NCBI RefSeq assembly: GCF_002127325.2 | Contig: NC_035434.2 | Location: 151,858,289 to 151,922,288 of the forward strand | Length of the DNA stretch: 64,000 nucleotides | Reading direction: 5' to 3' | Source: Helianthus annuus | Taxonomy: Eukaryota > Streptophyta > Magnoliopsida > Asterales > Asteraceae | In this document: piece by piece, positions 22,359-34,700 of the stretch | Position numbering within the stretch: the first letter of the stretch is position 1 | Layout: each line of letters opens with the position of its first letter | Made by a program: the position numbers and the translations under genes | The notes under the pieces: model-generated | The model's database searches: none | The model's input: only the letters and a program-made list of their open reading frames with translations | What the model was told of the DNA's origin: nothing

Positions 22359-22827
22359 GGCATCTTTAGTACGGCATGGGTAGACATTGGTGAGAAGACG
22401 GCGATTGCTCTGACTACACAGCTACTTTTGGAGACTACATTCTGATTCTGACTTTTGTTGATCATGTATATGGGATGTATTGACACTGATTTGATATTCT
22501 TTTGGACTGGGGTGATGTAGTCCTTAGTCGATGATGATGTATGACACTATTATGTACTTGTACACTTTACCATGTGGTCTCGATTCATAGCAATGCAATC
22601 GCAGTATTCTCATCATATGTGATTGTTTGAATGATTATTTATGTTTTATGACATGGGATGTTGTGTGATTGATATTTATAACATGGGATGTTGTGTGGTT
22701 GATATGATTGTAACATGGGATGTTATGTGATTGGTGTGTTTATAACATGAGATGTTATGTACTATTACTATCATTATATACGTACGCTTTACTATGACCT
22801 GACCCGCGTGAACTCATCTTTTAGAAG

Positions 22828-25800
22828 ATGCCGCCGAGACGTCAAACGCGAATGCCTACTAATGAGGCAGAGCTACAGCAAGTCATCGCCGCTGCCATCG
22901 CACAGTACGCCGCCTCTCAAGGAGGGACTAGTGGCAGTAATTCTGGCAATACTGGCAACAACAATCCACCTCATGGTAATACTAAGTCATTAAGACATAC
23001 CATGATCTAATTGGATATCTCTAAGAAAGGTTGCTAATGCCATTCATATGATGTAACGTATGTGCAGGGTGCACCTACAAGCAGTTTCTAGACTGCAAGC
23101 CTGTCAAATTTGATGGCACTGGGGGTGCTGTCGCTTTTGTTCGTTGGGCCGAGAAGACTGAATCTGTTCTCCGCATGAGCAAGTGTGCACCAGACCAGCA
23201 AGTCACCTACATTTCTGGGCTATTCTTGGATGGAGCCTTGTCCTGGTGGAATTTGCAAGTGCAGACTCTTAGAGAAGCCGCAGCCTACGCAATGACCTGG
23301 ACCGAACTGAAAGAGCTTATGCGCCAAAAGTATTGCTCTCGCGCTGAAATCCAAAGATTGGAAACTGAATTCTAGCATTTGAAGATGGAAGGTCCGAAGA
23401 TCGCAGAGTATGTTCAGAGGTTTCACGACCTGTCGCATGTGGTACCTTATATGGTCACTCCAGAATTCAAGCGGATTGAGCGCTTCATTTGGGGATTGGC
23501 TCCTCAAATCATAAGTTTGGTGACCTCATCCAAGCCTGCAACAATCACTGAGGCAATTGATTTGAGCGTGGCTCTCACTGAGGAGGCTATCCGCCTGAAC
23601 AAGTTTGATGATGTCGAGACTAAGAAGAAGGAAACTCATGTCGAGTCGTCCGGAGGTAACAAACGGAAGTTCTCGAACTTTAAGCAAGGCACTAGTGGGG
23701 TTGTTAAGAAAGGAGAGTCGAGCGCGCCAGCTCAGGATACAGCTGGTAGTGGAAAGAAAGGAAAGGGATATATGGGCACCAAACCCAAGTGCAACACCTG
23801 CCAGCGTCACCATTCTGGCCGGTGTGGTTTGAAAGTATGTGAACCGTGTGGGAAACCTGGCCACTCGAAGGATTCTTGTTGGGCCACTGTTGGCCAGGGA
23901 GGCCAAGGAGGATTTGGAAACAGAAACAATAACCGGGGTGGAAATGGAAATCGCCCACAAGGAAACAATGGAGGTAATGGGAATTGAGGCAACAATGTGA
24001 ATCAAGCGGGCGCTGTGAATCGTAACCAAAGGAATAATCAAGCTGGAAATGGTGGTGGAAACGGGCAAAGACCTGGATGCTTTAACTGTGGTGATGTTGG
24101 GCACTACAAGAGGAACTGCCCGGAATTAAACCAAGCCCGTGGAAGAATGTTCAATATTGAAGCAAGGGAAGCGCGCCAGGATCCCAATGTCGTTACTGGT
24201 ACGTTCCCTGTAAACCAACGCTATGCATCCGTTTATTTGATACTGGTGCCGATTATAGCTTCGTATCATTAGAGTTTAAGAATGTGCTTGGGTTAGCCGC
24301 TAGTAAGTTAGATATTCCCTACTCAATCGAATTGGCAAATGGAAAGTTGGTAGAAGCCAATGAAGTTGTCAGAGGTTGTGTAATCGAATTGGGAGAGCGT
24401 GAGTTTGCTTTAGATCTACTACAAGTCCAGTTGGGAAGCTTCGACGTGGTGGTAGGAATGGATTGGTTATCAGGCAACAAGGCAGAAATTGTTTGTCACG
24501 AAAAGGTCGTTCGTATCCCAACCGAAGATGGTGAAAAAATTGTGGTTCATGGAGAGAAGCGTGATACGCCTTTGAGAATTATCATCTGCTTGAAAGCGCG
24601 AAAGTGTTTACAGAAGGGATGTGCTGCCTTCCTGGCACACATTGTGGATAAGAAAGCTGCAGAACCAAGAATCAAAGACATCCCTGTCGTGAGGGACTAT
24701 CCAGAAGTCTTCCCAGAGGACTTGCCTGGACTGCCACCTCAGAGGCAAGTAGAGTTTCACATCGATTTAGCTCCAGGCGCCGTAAGGCACCCTATAGACT
24801 TGCCCCGTCTGAGATGCAAGAATTGTCAACACACTTCAAGAGTTGTTAGACAAAGGATTTATCCGACCAAGCTTCTCGCCTTGGGGAGCTCCGGTCCTGT
24901 TTGTCAAGAAGAAGGACGGTAGTTTTCGTATGTGTATCGACTACCGGGAGTTGAACAAGCTGACGATCAAGAATAGATACCCTCTGCCAAGGATAGATGA
25001 TTTATTCGACCAACTGCAAGGTTCAAGCTTTTACTCTAAGATCGATCTTCGATCTGGATACCATCAGTTAAGGATACAGGAGGAAAGTATCCCGAAGACA
25101 GCCTTCAGAACTCGCTATGGACACTACGAGTTCCTAGTTATGCCGTTTGGGTTGACAAACGCACCTGCTGTTTTCATGGATTTGATGAACAGAGTTTGCA
25201 AGCCATATTTGGACAAGTTCGTGATTGTGTTCATCGACGACATTTTGATTTATTCAAAGACGAAGGCTGAGCACGAACAGCATCTAAGAGCTATTTTGGA
25301 GTTGCTGAAAAAAAGGAGCAGCTGTACGCCAAATTCTCGAAGTGCGAGTTTTGGCTACGTGAAGTCCAGTTTCTTGGACACGTGGTGAATGGAGACGGAA
25401 TTCATGTGGATCCCACCAAGATCGAAGCGATCAAGAATTGGGAAACGCCAAAGACGCCAACCGAGATTCGGCAATTCTTGGGTTTGGCCGGTTATTATCG
25501 AAGGTTTATTGAGGATTTTTCAAAAATCGCTCACCATTGACGCTCCTCACGTAGAAGGATAAGAAGTTTGATTGGGGAATCAAACAGGAAGAAGCATTCC
25601 AGATATTGAAAGATAAGCTCTGCAATGCGCCAATCTTAGCTCTACCGGAAGGTACTGACGATTTTGTGGTATACTGCGACGCCTCACGTCAAGGATTGGG
25701 TTGCATGTTGATGCAACGCCAAAAGGTTATAGCTTACGCATCGCGTCAAATGAAAGTGCACGAAAAGAACTATACCACACATGATTTGGAACTCGGCGCA

Positions 25801-27497
25801 GTGATATTTGCTTTAAAGATCTGGAGACACTACCTTTATGGTACGAAATGTACGATCTTCACATATTCAATCAGAAGGAGTTGAATATGAGACAAAGACG
25901 ATGGGTTGAGTTGTTGAATGATTACGACTGCGAGATAAAGTACCATCCAGGGAAGGCGAATGTGGTCGCCGATGCCCTAAGTCGGAAAGAAAGGATCAAG
26001 CCCTTAAGGGTTAGGGCTTTAGAAATGATTATCCAAACAGATCTTTCTCTGCGCATTTGTGCCGCGCAGAAAGAAGCTCTTAAGGAAAGAAACCTTGAAG
26101 AAGAATATCTCCGTGGGATGGAGAAGCAATTGGTGCCAAACGAGGAAGGAACGTTATGTTTTGAGAAAAGGATTTGGGTTCCTATGTTTGGTGGTTTGAG
26201 GAAAGTTATTTTTGATGAGGCACACAAATCGCGGTACTCTATCCATCCAGGAGCGGATAAGATGTACCAAGATCTTAAAGATTATTATTGGTGGCCTAGG
26301 ATGAAAGGCGATGTTGCTGTTTATGTGAGCAAGTGTTTAACGTGTGCTAAGGTTAAGGCTGAATACCAGAAGCCTTCGGGACTTCTGCAACAACCCGAGA
26401 TTCCCAAGTGGAAATGGGAACAAATCTCCATGGATTTTATTACGAAGTTGCCAAGAACGCCAAGAGGTCTTGACACTATTTGGGTAATAGTGGACCGATT
26501 AACGAAGTCTGCGCACTTCTTACCTGTTAGAGAGAAGGATAATACGAGCAAGTTGGCTGAAATTTACATGAGAGAAATCGTTACGCGCCATGGAGTACCT
26601 CTCTCGATCATCTCTGATAGAGACGGAAGGTTCGTATCAAGGATTTGGCAATCCTTCCAAGAAGCTTTTGGCTCACAATTGAATTTGAGCACTGCTTTTC
26701 ACCCACAGACCGACGGACAAAGCGAGCGAACTATTTAGACTTTAGAAGATATGCTGAGAGCATGTGTTATGGATTTGGGCGGTAGCTGGGATAAACATTT
26801 GCCATTGGTCGAATTTTCGTATAACAACAGCTACCACGCCAGTATTGGTGCCACGCCATTCGAAGCTTTATATAGACGCAAGTGCAGGTCACCGCTTTGT
26901 TGGTCTGACGCGGGTGATAGACAATTGGTTGGTCATGATATGGTCCAGGAAACCACAGATAAGATCGCACAGATCCGAGATCGCATCAAGGCGGCTCGTG
27001 ATCGTCAAAAGTGTTATGCGGATCGAAGAAGGAAACCTCTAGAGTTTGAGGTAGGTGATATGGTTTTGTTGAAGGTATCACCCTGGAAGGGTGTGGCACG
27101 CTTCGAGAAGCGTGGAAAGTTGAATCCGGGGTATATTGGTCCGTTCAGAATTTTGGAAAGAATTGGATTAGTAGCATACAAGCTGGACTTACCTGCTGAA
27201 TTAAATGGTGTTCACGGTACATTTCATGTATCAAATTTGAAGAAGAGTCCAACGCAAGATACCGTTGTCATTCCCACCGACGAGATCCATATCGACGACA
27301 CGCTCCATTTTGTTGAAGAACCTGTTGAGGTTACGGATTGGAAAGTAAACAAAACCCGCCGGAGCAGTGTCAAGCTCGTCAAGGTTCGTTGGAATGCCAG
27401 ACATGGTCCTGAATACACCTGGGAGCGTGAAGACCGGATGAAAGAGAAATACCCCCACTTATTTCCCAAGAACCCTGTTACTAGAAGCAGAACTTAA
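22828..27497 (+). pseudogene. gag-pol polyprotein, element B (broken)
   Basis: Exon 1 is 22828-22975, then a 92-bp intron, then 23068-27497. Gag carries the FLDGALSWWNLQV core, a CCHC knuckle CEPCGKPGHSKDSC and a second one CFNCGDVGHYKRNCP. Pol order: aspartic protease (DTGADYSFVS region near 24240), reverse transcriptase with FIDDILIYS near 25233, RNase H ([10 protein letters not shown], 25672), integrase zinc region (CLTCAKVK, 26335) and core ([28 protein letters not shown]), then a chromodomain-like tail ending YPHLFP. Breaks: TAG 23373, TGA about 23985, a 1-nt loss near 24232, a deletion near 24785, an extra A near 25308, TAG near 25551, a deletion in RNase H near 25860, TAG near 26736. 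Not functional as it stands. Confidence 0.85.
22976..23067 (+). other. intron within gag, element B
   Basis: GTAATACTAAG at the start and TATGTGCAG at the end; removing it joins the N-terminal gag exon to the CTYKQFLDCKP part in frame. Element A has an intron of the same 92-bp length at the same place. Confidence 0.75.
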
Positions 27498-27520
27498 AAT
27501 TTCGGGACGAAATTTTTCTA

Positions 27521-27532
27521 ACGGGGGGAGAA
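27521..27532 (+). other. polypurine tract, element B
   Basis: ACGGGGGGAGAA directly before the 3' LTR; plus-strand primer site. A conserved AAATTTCGGGACGAAATTT stem precedes it (27497-27516). Confidence 0.85.
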
Positions 27533-30500
27533 TGTGACAACCCTCACTAAATCAGGTATCCGTACGACTTAATTAATACTTAATTACTGTGCTTACTTGA
27601 AATTGTGGATAAACTGCTACTTGAATTCTGATACGTACACTTATTTGCATCATACCTTATTTGCTGTCACTCCATTATTTACATACTGAACTCTAGTGAC
27701 AACCTTGATGCACGAAAGCACAGTAGCACGATCAACGGATAACCTATTAAACATCCTGATATAGCCAGCAATAGGCAGACACTGCCTCTAAGTCCTGTAT
27801 GAGCCAGAGATAGTTGCTACACTAGTAGAGAGTGTAGGGATATAAGGGTTGTAGAACTGTGTCACTAGGTATAAGTTACAGTGACCGGATGTGCCTAAAA
27901 CGTACTCTAAGTACAAAATTCAGCACTTTAATTAAAAATTCAGCACCTAGCTAACTAATAAAGTGCCAAAACATGAGAAAAATATTACTAGACACTTTCC
28001 AAAGTGTCGGGAATAAGTTGTGTCACTAAAAATAATAATAACGACACGTTAAAGCTTTGTTAAGCACTTTAACGGATCACTATCCAACCGAACAACCAGA
28101 CTTTACCCGGAACATAAAAATATTGCCATTAACATTGTTTATTTTTTTCTGAGCCAGTTAGGGTCCCCGAATACCCTAACACCCACTGTAATGCACAACA
28201 CATTAGTAACCAGATTAAGTTCCTACTTAACTTAACTAACCTAAGTATATCTTAACCAAATGGTTGAAATCGAACTAGGACCCCCCCCCCCCATCCAACG
28301 AATTCGGTCCCCTAGGGGGACACCCCCATGTCCTTTATTGATTAAAATAATCCTTTGCCTAATATCTAGCTTACATGTAAACCTTTGGTTAGTGATCATA
28401 TGTTTTGTCTATAAGTAGTAGACATGAACCAACATAACAATCACCACAACAACTCTCCCTCTCCTCTCCAAAGCTCACGACCGAACACCCCTCATTCACC
28501 CATTCAGTTTTCGGTTTTGATCATCTCATTCCAAGTGAATACAAGTGTCAAGGATCACATACGAGGAAGCTTGGTGCATTCGGAACGTGAAGGACCTCTT
28601 CTCATTGCTTTTATCCGCCCAATCTTCGACTAGATTCTTCCCTAGCCTCGAGCTAGTAGTAAGTTGCTATAAACGCCCTCTCGATCTATTTTAAAGTGGT
28701 TAAAATGAAATGTGACGGTTAAAACTCATGAACTTACAAGATGATATGAAAAAGTCTACTAAAATGTTAAAGATGTTGGTTAAAACCTATGATGTTGTGT
28801 AAATCTTGTAAGACTTGTCTTGTGATGATTATTTAGTGCCGATCTATGTTATGGTAGCTCGGGTCATCATCTAACCCGGATTAGTCATGTTCATGAAACA
28901 TGACATAGGGTATGTTTAAGTATAAAAAGGGGTAAATGATGAAACTCTACCACACACTAAACATGAACTTGTGTAAAATCGATTTTTCTTACGAAATAGT
29001 GTTCAAAACTAGTAGATCTACGGATCTACAAGTGGTATTTTCAAAGAACCAAGTGTCAAGAGAAAACATACTTTAAAACCGGATCTTTCACGAACAAAAG
29101 AGATTTTTGTAAGCACACAAGTGTGTAAACACTTGTGTAACACTAAGTTTCGACAAAGAACTAATTTTGTCAAATTTTACAAGAAGTTGTAAAGATGAAA
29201 TTTCTTTAAAAACGAGACTTTCAAGAAACGAAGTTGATTTATATAAAGATCCACTAAAAGTAATGGAATTTACTACGTATTTTTGGATAAACCACAAGTT
29301 CCTGTAATTTATGCGATTTATATATGTTTTGACTAGTTGATGCTTTGGATATTGTTTTGGTTGAATGAGAAAATTGTTGATTTGAATTATAAAAGAAAAT
29401 GATACGCTTGAAAGCGTGGCCACCTCCAGTTACAGGGGAAACTCTGGCGAAATTTTTCTAAAAACCTAACACTTAAAAGTATTTTCATCACAAGTGTTAC
29501 AAATGTATTTTTGACTTGTTTTCAACAAGTAAATTTCGCCACGACTTTATTTACAAAATATCGGAGGTGGGATTTTCACAAAATAAAACGGGGTAAATAT
29601 ATATTTGATATATATATTTTTCATAACGTCACTTGTAAAATGTTTATGATTATTTTGTGAAATATACAAATATTATTTTAGGGTAAAAATAATATTACCA
29701 TGTTAACGACTCCAAAATAATACGAACGCCTTCGCAATAATTATTTAAGTTACACCGGTAATTATTATTACCACTCGATCTTTAAAACATAACTTACGCA
29801 TTTTAAGGAAATATTTATGAACGCGTATTTTTTTGTCAAGGTATTATTTTGGGAAAATCATATGTATTAAAATATAATATTTTTGGGAAGAATATTTATG
29901 TTTTGAAGTTAGAAATAAAATATATTTTTAAGTGAGACTTAATAATATATTTCGAATTTTACGAACGCACATGTATTAAATCCCCCACCCTTGGGAAGGA
30001 AAATAATTACCAAGTATTTACAAGATGAAAACACGAAATAGTTGTCTAACTATTTCTCAGAAACTTAAACCATTAAGCTAAGGCACGGCCGCCCGTCTAA
30101 TAGAGATAGTACGTGTAGGTCGTCGCACAGCTGCTTGATCAGGAGATATACTTGGTAGAGACGCACCACTGTGAGTTCATGTCCCCCTTTTCTCTTAATT
30201 GTTTTTCAGTTTTCTAAGCTGCGGGGGTGAAATACATGTTACTATATTTATGAGTACTTTATACATGGTATGGTTAGCGTAAGGAGGTTTACTACTTAGA
30301 TCATGTGAGTGGGTAGGCGGAAACTTGAGGCCATTAATCCTCAGGGTAGGACCGAGGGACAGGAGCGGTAGATCTATCTGGGTGTAGCGAGCCCAACCCC
30401 AGGCCCAACAGTACGGACCTCGGGGTGACTTTGTGCCCAACGCATAAATCCGCTAGGTTTGAGCCTTCCTACTTGCACTTCACACATATCAATGGCCTTG

Positions 30501-30979
30501 CAAACCATTGGTGATCTCTTTTTTCTTATTTGCTACATACCGGGATTTTATACATACAAAGGTTTTACTTACTCACTTACACATGAACTCGCTCAACATT
30601 ATTGTTGATTTTTCAACTTACATGTATTTCAGGGAATTAAAGATCTGGTGCGGTATGTTATGTTTTCCCGCTGCAAGGTGTTACGAGGTCATCCGGGTTT
30701 AGGGGATGTGACTTTTTCCTGGATGAGTCATAGTCCTTAAACTGTGTTTGTTTCATGTTGATGTTTGTGTTCTCTGAACAATGATATATGTTATCAGGTT
30801 GTAGTTTCAGTTGCTTGAGTCAACGTCCTAAGACAATGTTGTTGTATTTGGTTTTTAAAACTTAATCCTATGGATGATCTTGCATGGTTTTTATTTCATA
30901 TAGCTTTGTTATGATTAAGCTATGGTATTAAGAAGTCACACCAAAATTAACCACGCTTCCGCAAAGCCAGGGTGTGACA
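27533..30979 (+). repeat. 3' LTR of element B, 3447 bp
   Basis: Copy of 16826-20279 with only scattered substitutions and a longer C-run at 28281-28292. Ends in CA followed by the target duplication CTTTC. Confidence 0.93.
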
Positions 30980-31760
30980 CTTTCACTCCACCGAGCGAGC
31001 CATTTTTATGGACTACGCCCCCTATCATGCCATTGTCCGATCCGTATCACCCATACCATGTTGGGTACTCTATGGAGGACATACTTACGTCCTTGATGGT
31101 ACAGAAGGAGGCATTGACACGTCGTGTACAGGAGTTCGAGAGAGCTCCACGACCACCTTGCCATTGTCAGACCCCATTTGCAGCACCAAACACTCCTCGT
31201 CCACTTTCACCTGATTCAGACGTTCGTTACTTGACTTCTGAGCAGCAGATAGCATATTTGTTGCGCGTCTGTCGTGCTTTAGAGGAGGATTGGTTACATA
31301 TGTGGCGCCTGTATTACTCTCATTTTCCTCCTCCTCCTCCGCCATCAGCATAGGCATTTTGATTTGACGCAGGTAGACTTTTGGTGAGAAGATCGCGATT
31401 GTGCAGACTATACAGCTTTTTGAAGACTGCATTTTGATGTCGTGACTTTTGATGATTAGATTTTGGTTGTTGTAGTTGATTAGACAGTTCAGACAAGGGC
31501 GATGTGGCCCTTAGTCACTTTTGGATGTACGATACAGTTACAAAACTTGTAAACATTGTATTGTGGTCTTGATTTATGATAGCGCAATCGCAGTATTCTC
31601 ATTATATGTGATGTTGGATTTATTGTTTTAAGTTTTATAACATGAGATGTTATGTGCATGATTAATTTGTAACATGAGATGTTATGTGCTTGATGATGTT
31701 GTTACGTACGTATACCATTTACTTACTATGACCTGACCAACGTGAAACATCTTTTAGAAG

Positions 31761-34700
31761 ATGCCACCAAGACGTGATCCGCGCATGCCCACCAATGAGG
31801 CAGAACTTCAAGGGATTATTGCCGCTGCTATCGCGCAATATGCTGCTTCTCATGCAGAAACAAGTGGAAATATCTCTCAAAACCACGGCAATAACAATCC
31901 ACCTAATGGTAATGTTAAGTCATTTGAGATATACTATGATACATTTGGATATTTATAGCACGTTCGCTAATACCATTTGTAAATTCAAACGTATGTGCAG
32001 GGTGCACTTACAAGCAATTTCTCGATTGCAAGCCCGTGAATTTCGACGGCACAGGAGGTGCTGTTGCGTTTGTAAGATGGGCTGAAAAGACTGAATCTGT
32101 TCTTAGAATGAGCAAGTGTGCTCCCGAGCAACAAGTGACCTACATCTCAGGGCTGTTTCTGGATGGAGCCCTATCTTGGTGGAACCTACAAGTGCAAACT
32201 CTTGGTGAAGCCGCTGCTTATGCGATGTCATGGAATGAGCTGAAGGAGCTCATGAGAAGGAAGTACTAAGATTGCGGAGTATGTTCAGAGATTCCACGAT
32301 TTGTCCCATGTAGTGCCATACATGGTTACACCGGAGTTTAAACGTATTGAGCGCTTTATCTGGGGATTGGCACCACAGATCATGAGTATGGTTACCACAT
32401 CCAAGCCTGCGACAATCACAGAAGCCATTGATCTCAGTGTGGCTCTTACTGAGGAAGCTATTCGATTGAACAAGTTTTCTGTTACTGAGCAGAAGAAGAA
32501 AGAGACTCATGTGGAGTCGTCTGGTGAAAACAAAAGGAAATTTTCGAACTTCAAGCAGGGTACAAGCAATGTGAACAAGAAGGGTGAATCAAGCACACCG
32601 GCCAGAGCTGCAACCGGTGTTGAGAACAAAGGGAGAGGTTATATGGGTACCTTGCCCAAATGTAATACGTGCCAACGCCATCATACTGGCCAATGTAGAT
32701 TGAGGAAGTGTGAGTCATATGGAAGTAACGGCCACACGAAGGATACGTGTTGGGCCGGAACTGGTGCTGAGCGTACTGGTAATCGAGGTTATGGGAATGG
32801 TAATGGAAACCGCCAGCAGGGAGGAAACGGCGGAAATGGAAACCGGGGAAACGTTGTGAATCAAGCTGGGAATGGGAATCGCAACCAAAACAACACTCAA
32901 GCTGGAAACGGAGGTGGTAACGGTCAAGGACCCGGATGTATTAATTGTGGAGAAGTTGGGCACTTTAAGAAGGAATGCCCGAAACTGAATCAAGCTCGTG
33001 GAAGAGTGTTTAACATTGGAGCAACGGAAGCGCGCCAGGATCCCAACGTTGTCACTGACACGTTCCTTATAAATCAACGCTTTGCATCTGTTCTGTTTGA
33101 TACTGGTGCCGACTATAGCTTTGTGTCGTTAGAATTTAAGAATATGCTTGGGTTAGTTGCTAGTAAGTTAGATATTCCGTACTCAATTGAACTGGCTAAT
33201 GGAAAGCTAGTTGAAGCAAATGAAGTTGTCAGAGGTTGTGTAATTGAGCTGGGAGAACGCGAGTTCACTTTGGATCTACTACCAGTCGAGTTGGGAAGCT
33301 TCGACGTGGTAGTAGGGATGGATTGGTTGTCAAGCAACAAGGCCGAGATTGTTTGCCACGAAAAGACCATTCGCATCCCAAAAGAAGATGGAGAGACGAT
33401 CGTGGTTCATGGAGAGAAGCGCGATACGCCTCTGAGAATCATTAGCTGTCTGAAAGCTCGAAAGTGTTTACAGAAGGGATGTGTTGCCTTCTTGGCACAC
33501 ATCATGGATAAAGAAGCTGCTGAGCCGAAGATCGAAGACATCCCAGTGGTAAAGGAATATCTTGAAGTCTTTCCAGAAGACTTGCCAGGATTGCCACCTC
33601 AAAGGCAAGTTGAGTTCCACATAGACTAAGTTCCAGGCGCCGCGCCTGTGGCTAAGGCACCTTATCGACTTGCACCTTCGGAGATGCAGGAGTTGTCGAC
33701 GCAACTTTAAGAGTTGTTAGACAAAGGATTCATCAGACCAAGCTTCTCACCTTGGGGAGCTCCAGTTTTGTTTGTAAAGAAAAAGGAAGGTAGTTTTCGT
33801 ATGTGTATCGATTACCGAGAACTGAACAAGTTGACTATCAAGAATAGATATCCACTGCCGCGAATTGACGACCTATTCGATCAGCTTCAAGGTTCAAGTT
33901 TCTACTCGAAGATCGATTTACGATCAGGTTATCATCAGCTGAGAATACAAGAGGAAAGTATTCCTAAGACTACTTTTAGAACTCGATATGAACATTACGA
34001 GTTTCTGGTGATGTCGTTTGGGTTGACAAACGCGCCAGCTGTTTTTATGGATTTAATGAACAGAGTTTGTAAGCCGTACCTCGACAAGTTTGTGATTGTG
34101 TTCATAGACGATATCTTGATCTACTCGAAGACGAGGGCTGAGCACGAACAACATTTATGAGCTATTTTGGAGCTACTTAAAAAGGAAAATTTGTATGCCA
34201 AGTTCTCGAAGTGCGAGTTTTGGTTACGCGAAGTCCAATTTCTTGGACATCTGGTGAATGGAGATGGAATCCATTTGGATCCCACAAAGATCGAAGCGAT
34301 AAAGAATTGGGAGACTCCAAAGACGCCAACCGAGATTCGACAATTCTTAGGTTTGGCTGGTTATTATCGGAGGTTCATTGAGGATTTTTCAAAAATCGCT
34401 CAACCCTTGACTTCCCTTACCCAGAAGGACAAGAAGTTTGATTGGGGAATCAAACAAGAAGAAGCGTTCCAGTTATTGAAGAACAAGCTTTGTAACGCGC
34501 CGATCTTATCGCTACCAGAAGGAACGGATGATTTCATGGTATATTGTGACGCCTCGCGTCAAGCGACAGAAAGTCATAGCTTACGCGTCACGCCAGTTGA
34601 AGGTCCATGAAAAGAATTATACCACGCACGATTTGGAATTGGGCGCAGTGGTATTTGCGTTAAAGATCTGGCGACATTATTTGTATGGTACGTGATGTAC

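Larger units (their letters stand above)
16826..30979 (+). mobile_element. Ty3/gypsy element B, nested in A
   Basis: A second full-length member of the same family: LTRs 16826-20279 and 27533-30979, primer site at 20283, leader array, upstream ORF, gag-pol 22828-27497, polypurine tract 27521-27532. CTTTC flanks it (16821-16825, 30980-30984). Same orientation as A. Length 14154 bp. LTRs of B and A share ends and landmarks but differ clearly in between, so they are two subfamilies. The coding region has several stops, frameshifts and small deletions. Confidence 0.93.
15606..31353 (+). pseudogene. acidic leader ORF upstream of gag, element A (split)
   Basis: An ORF preceding gag, in two pieces because element B sits in it: 15606-16825 and 30985-31353. 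The start ATG follows GTTACAGACACC, which reads like a splice acceptor. The product is acidic and Pro-rich: a start with SDTTSTDDDDFQPFALPD, then a row of Asp/Pro/Val repeats, a PHIDPRY-like block (AAHIDPRYADTHNGWIDDDD), then EPFLWTTPPIMP and a C-terminal Leu/Trp-rich helix ending in a run of prolines. A frameshift near 16355 moves the frame. Element B has the same ORF (528 codons), so it is conserved in the family. No known domain is evident; a role in chromatin or nuclear targeting would be speculation. Confidence 0.65.
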
